Translations under genes and position numbers: made by a program
NCBI GenBank assembly: GCA_964503715.1
Contig: CAZDAD010000010.1
Location: 1-26,539, forward strand
Length of the DNA stretch: 26,539 nt
Origin: JARIHD01 sp964503715
GTDB lineage: Bacteria > Patescibacteriota > Saccharimonadia > Saccharimonadales > UBA4665
Direction of reading: 5' to 3'
Shown here: positions 7,475-15,245 of the stretch, one piece after another
Layout: the number at the start of each line of letters is the position of its first letter
Position numbering within the stretch: the stretch's first letter is position 1
Notes under the pieces: model-generated
Database searches by the model: none
What the model was told of the DNA's origin: nothing
Seen by the model: the letters and a program-made list of their open reading frames with translations, nothing else

Positions 7475-7867
7475 ATGATAAAGCTAGACAATAACTTACT
7501 AATCGAACTCGGGCTTGGTAACTTGCCTGTCGAAGAAAAAAAGAAGATGCTGGCTCATATCTACGAGACTCTCGAGATGCGAGTGGGCACCGAACTTGCT
7601 AATCAGATGACAGACGACCAATTGCTAGAGTTTGAAGAATTCATCAAATCTAACGACGAAAATGGTGCGCTCGATTGGCTTGAGCAGAACTTCCCCAACT
7701 ACCGTGATGTAGTGGGTGTTGAGTTCGAGAAGCTTAGGGCCGAGATTGAGCAATCAGCACCTCAAATTGCCGCCGCTTCTGGCGTACCTTTGACCAGTGG
7801 CGCTCCAGCACCCGTGTCCGCCGAAGAACAAGGCCCACAAGTTCCACCTGCGGCCCCACAGCAGTAG
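7475..7867 (+). CDS. DUF5663-like small helical protein
   Basis: The 130-aa acidic protein has a helical N-terminal two-thirds (residues 1-95) and a Pro/Ala-rich low-complexity tail (about 100-130). The pattern LxxLGLxNLPxEEKKKML, then LEMRVGTxLAxxMTDxQLxEFE and WLxxNFPNYxxVV, resembles what I know as DUF5663 from Patescibacteria. No function is known and no catalytic motif is visible. It begins 22 bases after infB. A TACAAT nine bases before the ATG suggests its own leaderless transcript. Confidence 0.6.
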   Translation: MIKLDNNLLIELGLGNLPVEEKKKMLAHIYETLEMRVGTELANQMTDDQLLEFEEFIKSNDENGALDWLEQNFPNYRDVVGVEFEKLRAEIEQSAPQIAAASGVPLTSGAPAPVSAEEQGPQVPPAAPQQ

Positions 7868-7921
7868 GCCTTTGGCAGAGACTGTGCGTGGCCTCTTGCC
7901 ACTCCAATTTGTGCAGCTCGA

Positions 7922-8827
7922 TTAACCTAAGAAAAGAGATTTGTAGCCAGCGAGGAAAGCCTCGCTGGTCATTTCTTTTTTGCCTGCGGGTTTGACAATA
8001 TCTAGGACCAAGGAACCCTGACCACAGGATATAGCAGGTCGCTTGGCGGTAAGGTAACGATTTCCCGCTTCGCCCTCGGCTGACTCTATAGTGTGAGCTT
8101 TGGTGACTACTACTGATGTGTCACCCATCCTGAAGGTGCTTTTGGGCCAACCTGCGAAGGCACGAATTTCACGTTCTAGTTGAGCGGCAGGCTTGGCGAA
8201 GTCTAGCCACGTATCGTCCTTTGTAAGCTTGCGAGAGTAACTAATTTCGTGGTCAGGCTGAGGGTAGGGTTTGATGCTGCCATCAATGTATTTGGGCATA
8301 ATTATCTTGAGAGTGGCGTCACTAAGGTTGATGAGCTGATCTGTCAGGCTAGGGGTAGTTGCGCCGCTCGTGATGGCTAGCTGCGCTTGGGCCAGTAGTG
8401 GCCCTTCGTCCATGCCTGCGGTTAACATCATCAGGCTGACGCCCGTATTTGCTTGGCCGCTAAGCACCGAGAAAGTTATGGGGTCTGCGCCACGCCACTC
8501 GGGTAACAAAGAGAAATGGCTATTAATAATTCCCATCGGAAAATAATCGATAGTTTTTTGTGAGACTATAATGCCAAAGTCTATCAGGACTGCTAATTCG
8601 CTGTTGAACGGGGCCGTGTCAATCAATTCGTCCAGACTAGCCTTGTTGGTCACGGTATGTATCCTGAGACCGAGTTTTTCGGCTAATTCGAGCACAGGAA
8701 CGCTACCTTTATGGTGGGCGGCGCGCGGTTTGGTCACTACTGCCTCGATGTCTTTGTGCTTGGCTAGCAGCTCGAGGCTGCGGGCGGCAACGGGGCCGCT
8801 ACCAAAGAATACTATTGTTTTGGACAT
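7922..8827 (-). CDS. fmt: Methionyl-tRNA formyltransferase
   Basis: The enzyme formylates the amino group of initiator Met-tRNA using 10-formyltetrahydrofolate. The catalytic triad is visible: N102 and H104 in INSHFSLLPEWRGADP, and D140 in TAGMDEGP. The N-terminal Rossmann fold begins at residue 5 (VFFGSGPVA), and the C-terminal half matches the tRNA-binding OB-like domain. Length (301 aa) is normal. It overlaps the 3' end of def by 29 bases, the usual def-fmt pairing, so formylation and deformylation enzymes are co-expressed. It converges with the DUF5663-like gene; a small GTGGC/GCCAC hairpin near 7890 is the only terminator-like feature between them. Confidence 0.95.
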   Translation of the reverse strand: MSKTIVFFGSGPVAARSLELLAKHKDIEAVVTKPRAAHHKGSVPVLELAEKLGLRIHTVTNKASLDELIDTAPFNSELAVLIDFGIIVSQKTIDYFPMGIINSHFSLLPEWRGADPITFSVLSGQANTGVSLMMLTAGMDEGPLLAQAQLAITSGATTPSLTDQLINLSDATLKIIMPKYIDGSIKPYPQPDHEISYSRKLTKDDTWLDFAKPAAQLEREIRAFAGWPKSTFRMGDTSVVVTKAHTIESAEGEAGNRYLTAKRPAISCGQGSLVLDIVKPAGKKEMTSEAFLAGYKSLFLG

Positions 8828-9371
8828 CTTTTTCGTAATCTAACTTATCTAGTGAGCCATCATCACTGAGCCTGTGAAATGCTTCAGGGGTATCCTTGAT
8901 GTGATCGATGAATACCTTGCCGTTGGTGTGGTCGATTTCATGCTGGAATATCCTGGCCAAGAACCCATCAGCGGTGGCACGGCAGGCGTTGCCGTTCTCA
9001 TCCTGATACTTGATACGAACTCTTGTCCAGCGAGGAACTTTGCCGTATACATCAGGAACACTTAGACAACCTTCAAAGTCCTCTTCTTGCTTGCCCTCGT
9101 ATTTGGTAATCTCGGGGTTAATGAAGACTTGGAATGTATGATCGTCTTTGTTGTCGAAGTCATTGCGAATGACTATTACACGAAGCATGACATCTATCTG
9201 AACGGCAGCCAGGGCGACGCCAACTTCATGGCTACGGCTGGCCTCCCAATCGAGAGTGGCTTCTTTCATATCTGTTATTAGCTGGCGAATCTCGTCTGTT
9301 ATTAGGCCAACTTTTTTTGATCGCTCGCGCAAATGCGGGTTTGGTAAAGATATAATGTCGTCTTTGGTCAT
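8799..9371 (-). CDS. def: Peptide deformylase
   Basis: Removes the formyl group from nascent proteins; a metallohydrolase. The three defining motifs are present in order: GVALAAVQ at residues 51-58, EGCLS at 100-104 (metal ligand Cys102) and HEIDH at 144-148 (two His ligands and the catalytic Glu). Motif I departs from the usual GxGLAAPQ by having Ala for the second Gly and Val for Pro. It keeps the essential Gln. The C-terminal tail is about 20-25 residues longer than the minimal enzyme. It is the first gene of a def-fmt pair. Confidence 0.93.
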   Translation of the reverse strand: MTKDDIISLPNPHLRERSKKVGLITDEIRQLITDMKEATLDWEASRSHEVGVALAAVQIDVMLRVIVIRNDFDNKDDHTFQVFINPEITKYEGKQEEDFEGCLSVPDVYGKVPRWTRVRIKYQDENGNACRATADGFLARIFQHEIDHTNGKVFIDHIKDTPEAFHRLSDDGSLDKLDYEKDVQNNSILW

Positions 9372-9463
9372 TATCTCAGATTATATCTGTTTTAAGGCCC
9401 TCCAGCAAACACCTGTCAGAACAAAGCTACGGCTAGTCGAACGAATTGTAGACCAGACTCGGC

Positions 9464-11401
9464 CTAAAGTAGGTTAAGCGGGTCGATATTGTAGGTCCAA
9501 CCGTTAGGCAGCCTATCTATTACCTCAAGTAGCTGTGAACGATCTTTGGCTTTGACGATAATCTGCCACTCATATTTGCCGCCGATTTTTTCGTGAAATG
9601 CGGGTGTTGGCCCCTCGACGATTATCCTTAGGCCGCTCTTGCGTAGTTCGTTGGCCACATCATGGCCACTGCGTTCGACATTGCCCTGACGAGCTCGACG
9701 ACAGCTTAGCTTGAGCAAAAAACAGAATGGTGGGAAATTGAATGACTGCCGTTCCGTTAGCTCGCTTTTGTAGAATGTTTGCCAGTCTTTGCCAATAACT
9801 GATTTGAGCAGTGCGCTGTCAGGGTTGTAAGTCTGTAGGATTACTTGGCCATCACGGTGCCCACGCCCAACCCGTCCTACTACCTGGCTCAGTAGTTGGT
9901 AGGTTCTCTCGCTGGCGCTAAAATCGGGGAATACCAGACTGGCGTCAGCCAAAACAACGCCTACAAGGCTCAGCTTGGGCAAGTCTAGACCCTTGGCGAG
10001 CGTCTGGGTGCCAATAATAATGTCGACTTTTCCATCTAGAATGTCATCAAAGTTTTGTTCGATCCTCTCGTCCTTGGCATTGTCTGTATCAAAGCGGCGG
10101 ATTCTAGCATCGGGAAAGAGCCGCTGGATCTCATCGACAATCGCTTTGGTCCCAATGCTGCGAAAGACAATGGAGGCCTTGCTACATTCAGGGCAGCTAA
10201 CTGGGGCATTGCTAGTGTAGCTGCAGCTATGACAGCGCATTTTGTGGGTATCACCGTGGTAAACGAGGGGAGTGTCACAGTGCAAACAATTGGCTTGCCA
10301 GCCGCACTCTTCACAGAAAACAACACGGGCCGTACCACGGCGATTGAGGAATATTAGGCTCTGTTCGCCCTTTTCCAATCGATCGTCGATGGCTCTAAGC
10401 ATGGCCGTAGACAAGAAGCTACTTCGTGAGAACTGCGACCTATCACGCAGGTCTATTATTTTGATGTCTCGCTTAGCATCGCTAGCGACGGCCGTCTGCG
10501 TCATCCTGACTATCGGGCGATTTTTCTGTTCGGCCAAAAAGTAGTCGCCCACCAGTGGGGTGGCCGAGCCTAGGACTAGGCTTGCGCCGTGAAAGCTAGC
10601 TAGGGCAGAGGCAACTTTGTTGGCATGATAGTAGGGTGATTGATCTTGCTTGTAGGCCGTCTCGTGGGCTTCGTCTACTACTATTAGGCCTATGTTTTTG
10701 AGCGGAGCAAATAGTGCTGAACGAGGCCCCAGGACAATCAGTGGTTCTTCGGCGGTCAAGGCCTGAAGCCATAGTTTGCGCCTAGCTGCCTCTGTCAACT
10801 GAGAGTGGATTACGATAACTCGTTTGCCAAAAACGGCCTCAAAGTTTTGCTTGAGCTGAGAAGTTAGCCCAATCTCTGGCGTCAGGACAATGCTCGATTT
10901 GCCACGCTCCAACGCTTCGAGGGCGAGCTGAATATATACTCTGGTTTTGCCCGTTCCCGTGTCGCCATGGAGTATGCAGCTGCTTTCCCTAGGAATCATA
11001 TCTAGGGCAGCGACTTGCTCGGCGGTGAGCGGTGGTAGTTTTGAACTGCCTATAGGCTTAATGTTGCGCGGCTTGACCTCTAGGGACGATGTTCGTTTGG
11101 GCAACTTGCTCGGCAGGAACAACTGGGTGATTACGCCATAGGTGCTGGGGTAGTATCGCCTCAGCCACTCCATGAGACGTAGGCTATTCTCTGGAATGGG
11201 TGGAAAATCATATACTTGAGCTATTGGTTTGGCGGCAAAGCTGGGCTTGGGAACTTCTGCCAGAACGATACCGAGGGCTAATTTGGTGCGCATTGGTACT
11301 GAGACGACAGCGCCAACCAAGAGTGGATGCTCAAAGCTGTACGTCAGAGCCTCCACGCCGTGGTAATTAACACCTGCAACTGCCACCTCGAAGTAATGCA
11401 T
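9464..11401 (-). CDS. priA: Primosomal protein N' (replication restart helicase PriA)
   Basis: The 645-aa superfamily 2 helicase has Walker A GDTGTGKT at residues 146-153, DEAH at 243-246, GSATP near 278 and a conserved QVVGRVGRG-type motif VI. Between the helicase lobes are eight cysteines (363, 366, 372, 375, 390, 393, 403, 406) forming the paired zinc sites typical of PriA. The N-terminal ~110 residues match the 3'-DNA-binding domain, somewhat shortened. PriA reloads the replisome at stalled forks. A TATACT on the minus strand (11408-11413) lies six bases before the ATG and there is no Shine-Dalgarno, so the transcript may be leaderless. Confidence 0.95.
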   Translation of the reverse strand: MHYFEVAVAGVNYHGVEALTYSFEHPLLVGAVVSVPMRTKLALGIVLAEVPKPSFAAKPIAQVYDFPPIPENSLRLMEWLRRYYPSTYGVITQLFLPSKLPKRTSSLEVKPRNIKPIGSSKLPPLTAEQVAALDMIPRESSCILHGDTGTGKTRVYIQLALEALERGKSSIVLTPEIGLTSQLKQNFEAVFGKRVIVIHSQLTEAARRKLWLQALTAEEPLIVLGPRSALFAPLKNIGLIVVDEAHETAYKQDQSPYYHANKVASALASFHGASLVLGSATPLVGDYFLAEQKNRPIVRMTQTAVASDAKRDIKIIDLRDRSQFSRSSFLSTAMLRAIDDRLEKGEQSLIFLNRRGTARVVFCEECGWQANCLHCDTPLVYHGDTHKMRCHSCSYTSNAPVSCPECSKASIVFRSIGTKAIVDEIQRLFPDARIRRFDTDNAKDERIEQNFDDILDGKVDIIIGTQTLAKGLDLPKLSLVGVVLADASLVFPDFSASERTYQLLSQVVGRVGRGHRDGQVILQTYNPDSALLKSVIGKDWQTFYKSELTERQSFNFPPFCFLLKLSCRRARQGNVERSGHDVANELRKSGLRIIVEGPTPAFHEKIGGKYEWQIIVKAKDRSQLLEVIDRLPNGWTYNIDPLNLL

Positions 11402-11446
11402 ATTTCTAGTATAAGGTGTTATGCTCCAAAAAACAGCCTCGAGGGC

Positions 11447-11475
11447 TTGAAAAGGCCCAGAAATTCCGATACACT
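11447..11475 (+). promoter_or_regulatory. Promoter of the winged-helix gene
   Basis: TTGAAA (11447-11452), a 17-bp spacer and TACACT (11470-11475). It is divergent from priA. Confidence 0.65.
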
Positions 11476-11506
11476 AATTACGTTGTTTGAATAACAATAA
11501 GAGCTT

Positions 11507-11797
11507 ATGTTAGACGTATTTATCACATCACGAGTTCGTCGCAAGATTATTGTTATCTATGCGAAATATCCCGACTTCAAGACTCACGTCCGCGGGCTTG
11601 CTAAGCTCATCAAAGAAGATGCGGGTAACATTCAGCGTGAACTAAAGCGTCTCGAAAAAGTTGGCTTTTTGATTTCTGAGAAACAGGGTAATACCAAGAT
11701 TTATCACACGAATAAGCAGTTCCCAATCTTCAAAGAACTTCAGAGTATCGTGCTCAAGAGTCAGCGGGCTTCACAGCAAAAGAAGCAGGGTCTCTAA
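11507..11797 (+). CDS. Winged-helix transcriptional regulator
   Basis: The 96-aa protein fits a single winged helix-turn-helix. It has helix 1 over residues 2-20 (FITSRVRRKIIVIYAKYP), a recognition segment around 34-55 (LIKEDAGNIQRELKRLEKVGFL) and a wing with EKQGNTKIYHTNK at 57-69. The pattern resembles ArsR/MarR-like or nucleotidyltransferase-linked regulators. There is no metal-binding cysteine set, and no ligand domain is present. The start is supported by a weak AAGAG (11499-11503) and a good promoter upstream. It is encoded just before rpsU but has its own promoter, as does rpsU. Its targets are unknown. Confidence 0.7.
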   Translation: MLDVFITSRVRRKIIVIYAKYPDFKTHVRGLAKLIKEDAGNIQRELKRLEKVGFLISEKQGNTKIYHTNKQFPIFKELQSIVLKSQRASQQKKQGL

Positions 11798-11802
11798 GAG
11801 CC

Positions 11803-11831
11803 TTGCAAAATCTCCCCTGTTAAAGTAGAAT
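11803..11831 (+). promoter_or_regulatory. Promoter of rpsU, probably leaderless
   Basis: TTGCAA (11803-11808), a 17-bp spacer and TAGAAT (11826-11831). The -10 ends nine bases before the rpsU ATG, so transcription should start about 3 bases before the start codon. No Shine-Dalgarno is present. Confidence 0.7.
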
Positions 11832-11840
11832 ATAACGGAT

Positions 11841-12056
11841 ATGATACAAGTTACACGTAAAGACGGAAAAGAGTCAGCCGAGAATTTGCTTCGCCGCTTC
11901 AACCGCAAGGTTCAGCAAGCTGGCACAGTTGCCATCGTAAAAGGTGGTCAGTACTTCGAGAAGCCAATCAGCAAGCGTGAGCGTCGCCTCAAGGCTATCG
12001 TTCGCCAGCAGCGCAAGGCTCTTAAACTAAAGAAGATTAAACTCGGTCAACGCTAA
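11841..12056 (+). CDS. rpsU: 30S ribosomal protein S21
   Basis: The 71-aa basic protein matches S21: an N-terminal region with LLRRFNRKVQQAG at residues 17-29, then YFEKPISKRERRLKA, and a Lys/Arg-rich C-terminal helix. S21 sits near the anti-Shine-Dalgarno region of 16S rRNA and affects mRNA selection. The mRNA appears leaderless. It is followed after four bases by a YqeY-domain gene, a pairing also found in other bacteria, so the two are co-transcribed. Confidence 0.93.
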   Translation: MIQVTRKDGKESAENLLRRFNRKVQQAGTVAIVKGGQYFEKPISKRERRLKAIVRQQRKALKLKKIKLGQR

Positions 12057-12060
12057 TCCG

Positions 12061-12513
12061 ATGTTGAAGCAGCAACTCGAGCAAGATCTAAAGACAGCCT
12101 TGCTTGGAGGAGACAAATTTAAAGCCACGGTTATCCGTGGCTTAAAAAGTGTTATCCTCTATGCCGAGGTCGAAAAAGGTGCTCGCCAGGACGGCCTAGA
12201 TGATGAGGCAATTGTTACTCTATTTGCCAAAGAAGCCAAGAAGCGCCAAGAGAGCGCCGATTTGTATGTTCAGGGTGGTGACCAAACTCGTGCTGACGCC
12301 GAGCTAGCCGAAAAAAAGATAATCGAGGGCTACATGCCACAACAACTAGATGACGCACAACTTGATTCGGCTGTGGCAGAGATTATTGAACAGTTAGGCC
12401 TGTCAGGCCCTCAGGCTATGGGACAGGTTATTGGTGCTGTCAAACAAAAAGTTGGCGCTCAGGCTGATGGCGGTCGGATTGCTCAAAGCGTCAAAAAGCA
12501 ACTCGCTAACTAA
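12061..12513 (+). CDS. yqeY: GatB/YqeY domain protein
   Basis: The 150-aa protein matches free-standing YqeY. An N-terminal helical bundle starts LKQQLEQDLKTALLGGDKFK, then VIRGLKSVILYAEVEKG, EAKKRQESADLYVQGG (about 59-74) and the terminal IIEGYMPQQL...GGRIAQSVKKQL of the GatB tail-like domain. The same fold forms the C-terminal part of GatB, where it contacts tRNA. The role of the free-standing protein is not settled. It begins four bases after the rpsU stop. Confidence 0.9.
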   Translation: MLKQQLEQDLKTALLGGDKFKATVIRGLKSVILYAEVEKGARQDGLDDEAIVTLFAKEAKKRQESADLYVQGGDQTRADAELAEKKIIEGYMPQQLDDAQLDSAVAEIIEQLGLSGPQAMGQVIGAVKQKVGAQADGGRIAQSVKKQLAN

Positions 12514-12548
12514 TTTTGAACTTTAATCAGAGGGGTAAGTAAGGGATT

Positions 12549-13088
12549 ATGATTCTATTTTTTGGTCCGCCAGGCTCGGGCAAAAGCGTTCAGGGTGAGC
12601 TATTGGTTAAGCGTAATGGTTGGCAGTGGCTGTCTACGGGCGAACTTTTCCGTAAATCAAAGGACCCTGAGGTGCTTAAGCGCTTAGCTACCGGTGAACT
12701 AATTGATGACGAACTAACCAATAAAGTTCTTGATACCGCACTGACCGAAACAGCCACAGGCATCAAGGTGGTGGTAGATGGCTACCCACGCAATGTTCGG
12801 CAGGCTGATGATCTGGAGACTTTCCTAGAGAAACACAATCGGACTATAGCTTGCGTGATTGTGTTCCAGGTGCCCAGAGAAGAGCTGATAAAGCGCCTGA
12901 GCAGTCGTGGGCGTGCTGAGGATAACGAAGATATTATTAATCGTCGCTTGGACATCTATGAGCAGACGACTAAGCCAGTAGTAGACTTCTACAATCGGGA
13001 CAATATTCCCGTTATAGAAGTCGATGGTTTTGGCTCAGTCGATGAGGTCCATGAGAGAATACAGAAAGTGGTCGAAAGTCATGTCTGA
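12549..13088 (+). CDS. adk: Adenylate kinase, short-LID type
   Basis: Converts AMP + ATP to 2 ADP. P-loop GPPGSGKS at residues 6-13, the AMP-binding region STGELFR near 29-35, the VVVDGYPRN motif (about 75-83), and SRGRAEDNEDIINRRL near 118-133. The long zinc-type or beta-hairpin LID of most bacterial Adk enzymes is absent. Instead the sequence goes directly from R to GRAEDNE, as in short nucleoside monophosphate kinases of the UMP/CMP kinase type. Position in a ribosomal cluster just before map is the classical adk place, which favours Adk over UMP/CMP kinase. It overlaps map by eight bases. A GGGG/AAGGGA stretch lies before the start. Confidence 0.85.
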   Translation: MILFFGPPGSGKSVQGELLVKRNGWQWLSTGELFRKSKDPEVLKRLATGELIDDELTNKVLDTALTETATGIKVVVDGYPRNVRQADDLETFLEKHNRTIACVIVFQVPREELIKRLSSRGRAEDNEDIINRRLDIYEQTTKPVVDFYNRDNIPVIEVDGFGSVDEVHERIQKVVESHV

Positions 13089-13836
13089 AAATCGCATCAA
13101 AACACCCGAAGAAGTCGAGGCTATGCGCCAAGGTGGCCGTATGCTAGCAACGGTGCTACAACATATGCGTGAACAAACAGCCGCAGGCAAGACACCCAAG
13201 GATATGTCAGCTCTAGCAGAAGCTAAGCTCAAGGAACTTGGCGGCGAAGCGGCGTTCCGAGGCTTTTATGGCTACCCAGATATCATCTGTATTTCGGTGA
13301 ACAATCAGGTTCAGCACAGCATACCTAACCAGATACCGTTCAAAGACGGTGACATAATTAACTATGATTTTGGTGTACGCTACAACGGCATGGTCACTGA
13401 TGCGGGTATAAGTGTCTGCGTTGGCGATAAGCTGACTCCTGACACCAAAAGGCTACTTCAGGGCACTGAGAGGGCCCTATATGATGGCATTCGCATGGTC
13501 AAAGATGGGGCACGAGTTGGTGACATTTCAGAGGCCATAGAGCGTACTTTGCGTAAGTACAAGCTTGGTATTGTGCGCGAACTAGTTGGTCACGGCGTAG
13601 GCCATGAGCTCCACGAAGACCCTGAGATTCCCAACTATGGCAAAGGTGGCCGCGGGCCAGTCCTGAGGGCGGGTATGACAATTGCTATTGAGCCAATCAC
13701 CACCCTTGGTGGTCATGAGATATATCAGGCTCGTGATGGTTGGACGCTACTTACGCAAGATGGTAGCTGGTCTGCTCAATTCGAGCACACTTTGCTGGTG
13801 ACCAAGACAGGTTGCGAAATACTTACTCAGGTGTAA
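13081..13836 (+). CDS. map: Methionine aminopeptidase, type I
   Basis: Removes N-terminal Met after deformylation. The start chosen at 13081 gives 251 aa; an upstream in-frame ATG at 13024 would add 19 residues that do not look like this family and would sit deep inside adk. The dinuclear metal ligands are all visible: D96, D107, H171 (GHGVG), E204 (AIEPI) and E235 (FEH). Catalytic His79 and His178 are also visible. It overlaps adk by eight bases, so the two are translationally coupled. Together with fmt and def it completes N-terminal methionine processing. Confidence 0.95.
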   Translation: MSENRIKTPEEVEAMRQGGRMLATVLQHMREQTAAGKTPKDMSALAEAKLKELGGEAAFRGFYGYPDIICISVNNQVQHSIPNQIPFKDGDIINYDFGVRYNGMVTDAGISVCVGDKLTPDTKRLLQGTERALYDGIRMVKDGARVGDISEAIERTLRKYKLGIVRELVGHGVGHELHEDPEIPNYGKGGRGPVLRAGMTIAIEPITTLGGHEIYQARDGWTLLTQDGSWSAQFEHTLLVTKTGCEILTQV

Positions 13837-13839
13837 TAC

Positions 13840-13868
13840 TTTTGTCAGATAAGAATAAGCTGTATACT
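13840..13868 (+). promoter_or_regulatory. Promoter of ftsA, probably leaderless
   Basis: TTTTGT (13840-13845), a 17-bp spacer and TATACT (13863-13868), or TTGTCA with a 15-bp spacer. The -10 ends nine bases before the ATG at 13878. Confidence 0.6.
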
Positions 13869-13877
13869 GTCAAACAT

Positions 13878-15113
13878 ATGCATAATGCGAATAATCCGAC
13901 CCCTTTTGTAGGCCTAGATATCGGTACCTCTATGGTTCGTTGTGTAGTCGGTATTGTTGACCAGAATAACCCCAATAAGCTGTCTGTAGTTGGTCACGGT
14001 ACGGCACGTAACCTTGGTATGCGCCGTGGCGTAGTGGCTCATGTCGATGATGTGGTTGAGGCGGCCGTACAAGCCATAACAGAGGCTGAGCGAGTGTCTG
14101 GTATGCGGATTAGCAGTGTGACTGTCAACGTTAATGGTGCTCATATTAGTGCCACTAACTCACGTGGCGTTATAGCCATCAGTGGTGCTAACCGCGAAAT
14201 AACCGAAGAAGACCGCATGCGTGTAGAAGAGGCCGCTTCGATTATGAAACTGCCATCTAACCGTGAAATAGTACAGTTCTTCCCCAAAAATTATCGTCTT
14301 GATGGTCAGGAAAACATCAAAGACCCAGTTGGTATGCATGGTGTTCGGCTAGAGGTAGATGCACATATTGTGACAGCCTCCACCCCTAATATTCGCAATC
14401 TGGACCAGGTTATGGAACGGGCTCAGGTGGGTGTCAATAACCGTGTTCTATCGAGTGTAGCGGCTGCCGAGGCCGTGCTAGATCGTCAGCAAAAAGAAGT
14501 TGGAACTGTGCTGCTTGATATAGGCGCAGGGACTACCAACCTAGTCGTTATTGAGGACGGTGAAGTTCAGCATGTGGCAGTTGTTCCTATGGGCAGCGGT
14601 CATGTGACCAATGACTTAGCAATAGGCCTCAAGACTGACTTAGATGTCGCCGAAGCGGTCAAAGTGCAGTTTGCCTCCCTAGAGAAAGAACGTAAACACG
14701 TTCGGCTCAAGGTCAACGGCAAGGAATATATCTTTGATAGAGACATTGTATCTATGGTAGTTGAGTCACGCATTGAGGAAATACTTGAATATGTCCAGAA
14801 GGAACTTACCAAGATACACAGGGCTCAGAAGTTGCCCGGTGGCGTGGTTTTGGTTGGTGGCGGTGCTAAGTTGCCAGGACTAGATGAGTTCGTTCGTGAA
14901 CGACTACAGCTGCCTGCTAGGGTCGGCAAGCTTCGAGCTATCAGCGGTCTGGTTGAGACAGTAGAGGACCCGTCATTTGTAACACCGGTTGGTCTGATGG
15001 TTCTAGACATGCTTTTGCCAGCCAGTATGGGTGCCAACACCCCTGTTAGTGGCGCCAGTTCTCGAGCACTAAAATTGGTTGATAACCTGATGTCCAGGTT
15101 CCGCCAAAACTAG
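13878..15113 (+). CDS. ftsA: Cell division protein FtsA
   Basis: This actin-like ATPase anchors FtsZ to the membrane. The start at 13878 (411 aa) is chosen because the longer frame from 13812 overlaps map and adds 22 residues before the conserved FVGLDIGTSMVRCVVG phosphate-1 motif. The second phosphate motif LLDIGAGTTNLVV is near residue 213, and VLVGGGAKLPGL near 320. The C-terminal ~15 residues (LKLVDNLMSRFRQN) form an amphipathic helix like the membrane-targeting sequence. Length is normal. ftsZ follows after a terminator and a promoter of its own. Confidence 0.95.
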   Translation: MHNANNPTPFVGLDIGTSMVRCVVGIVDQNNPNKLSVVGHGTARNLGMRRGVVAHVDDVVEAAVQAITEAERVSGMRISSVTVNVNGAHISATNSRGVIAISGANREITEEDRMRVEEAASIMKLPSNREIVQFFPKNYRLDGQENIKDPVGMHGVRLEVDAHIVTASTPNIRNLDQVMERAQVGVNNRVLSSVAAAEAVLDRQQKEVGTVLLDIGAGTTNLVVIEDGEVQHVAVVPMGSGHVTNDLAIGLKTDLDVAEAVKVQFASLEKERKHVRLKVNGKEYIFDRDIVSMVVESRIEEILEYVQKELTKIHRAQKLPGGVVLVGGGAKLPGLDEFVRERLQLPARVGKLRAISGLVETVEDPSFVTPVGLMVLDMLLPASMGANTPVSGASSRALKLVDNLMSRFRQN

Positions 15114-15139
15114 CTTGTACAAACAAATAGGTATCTATC

Positions 15140-15168
15140 ACGGGCGGCCAAAACCGCCCGTATAACTT
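15140..15168 (+). terminator. Terminator after ftsA
   Basis: ACGGGCGG (15140-15147) pairs with CCGCCCGT (15154-15161) around CCAAAA. The T-run is imperfect (TATAACTTT), so termination may be partial, allowing some ftsA-ftsZ readthrough. Confidence 0.65.
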
Positions 15169-15170
15169 TG

Positions 15171-15199
15171 TTGAACTATGACCTTGTCTGGTCTATACT
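15171..15199 (+). promoter_or_regulatory. Promoter of ftsZ
   Basis: TTGAAC (15171-15176), a 17-bp spacer and TATACT (15194-15199). A second possible pair (TTGTCT with TATAAA at 15206-15211, spacer 16) overlaps it. An AGAGAGGG ribosome site precedes the gene. Confidence 0.7.
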
Positions 15200-15245
15200 T
15201 TAAGGTATAAATTATGTGAATTTTAGAGAGGGTTAGCAGACTATT

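Noticed and set aside
13024..13080. A longer methionine aminopeptidase starting at 13024
   Set aside because: The extra 19 residues do not resemble the family and lie within adk; starting at 13081 puts the metal ligands at or within one residue of E. coli MetAP numbering.
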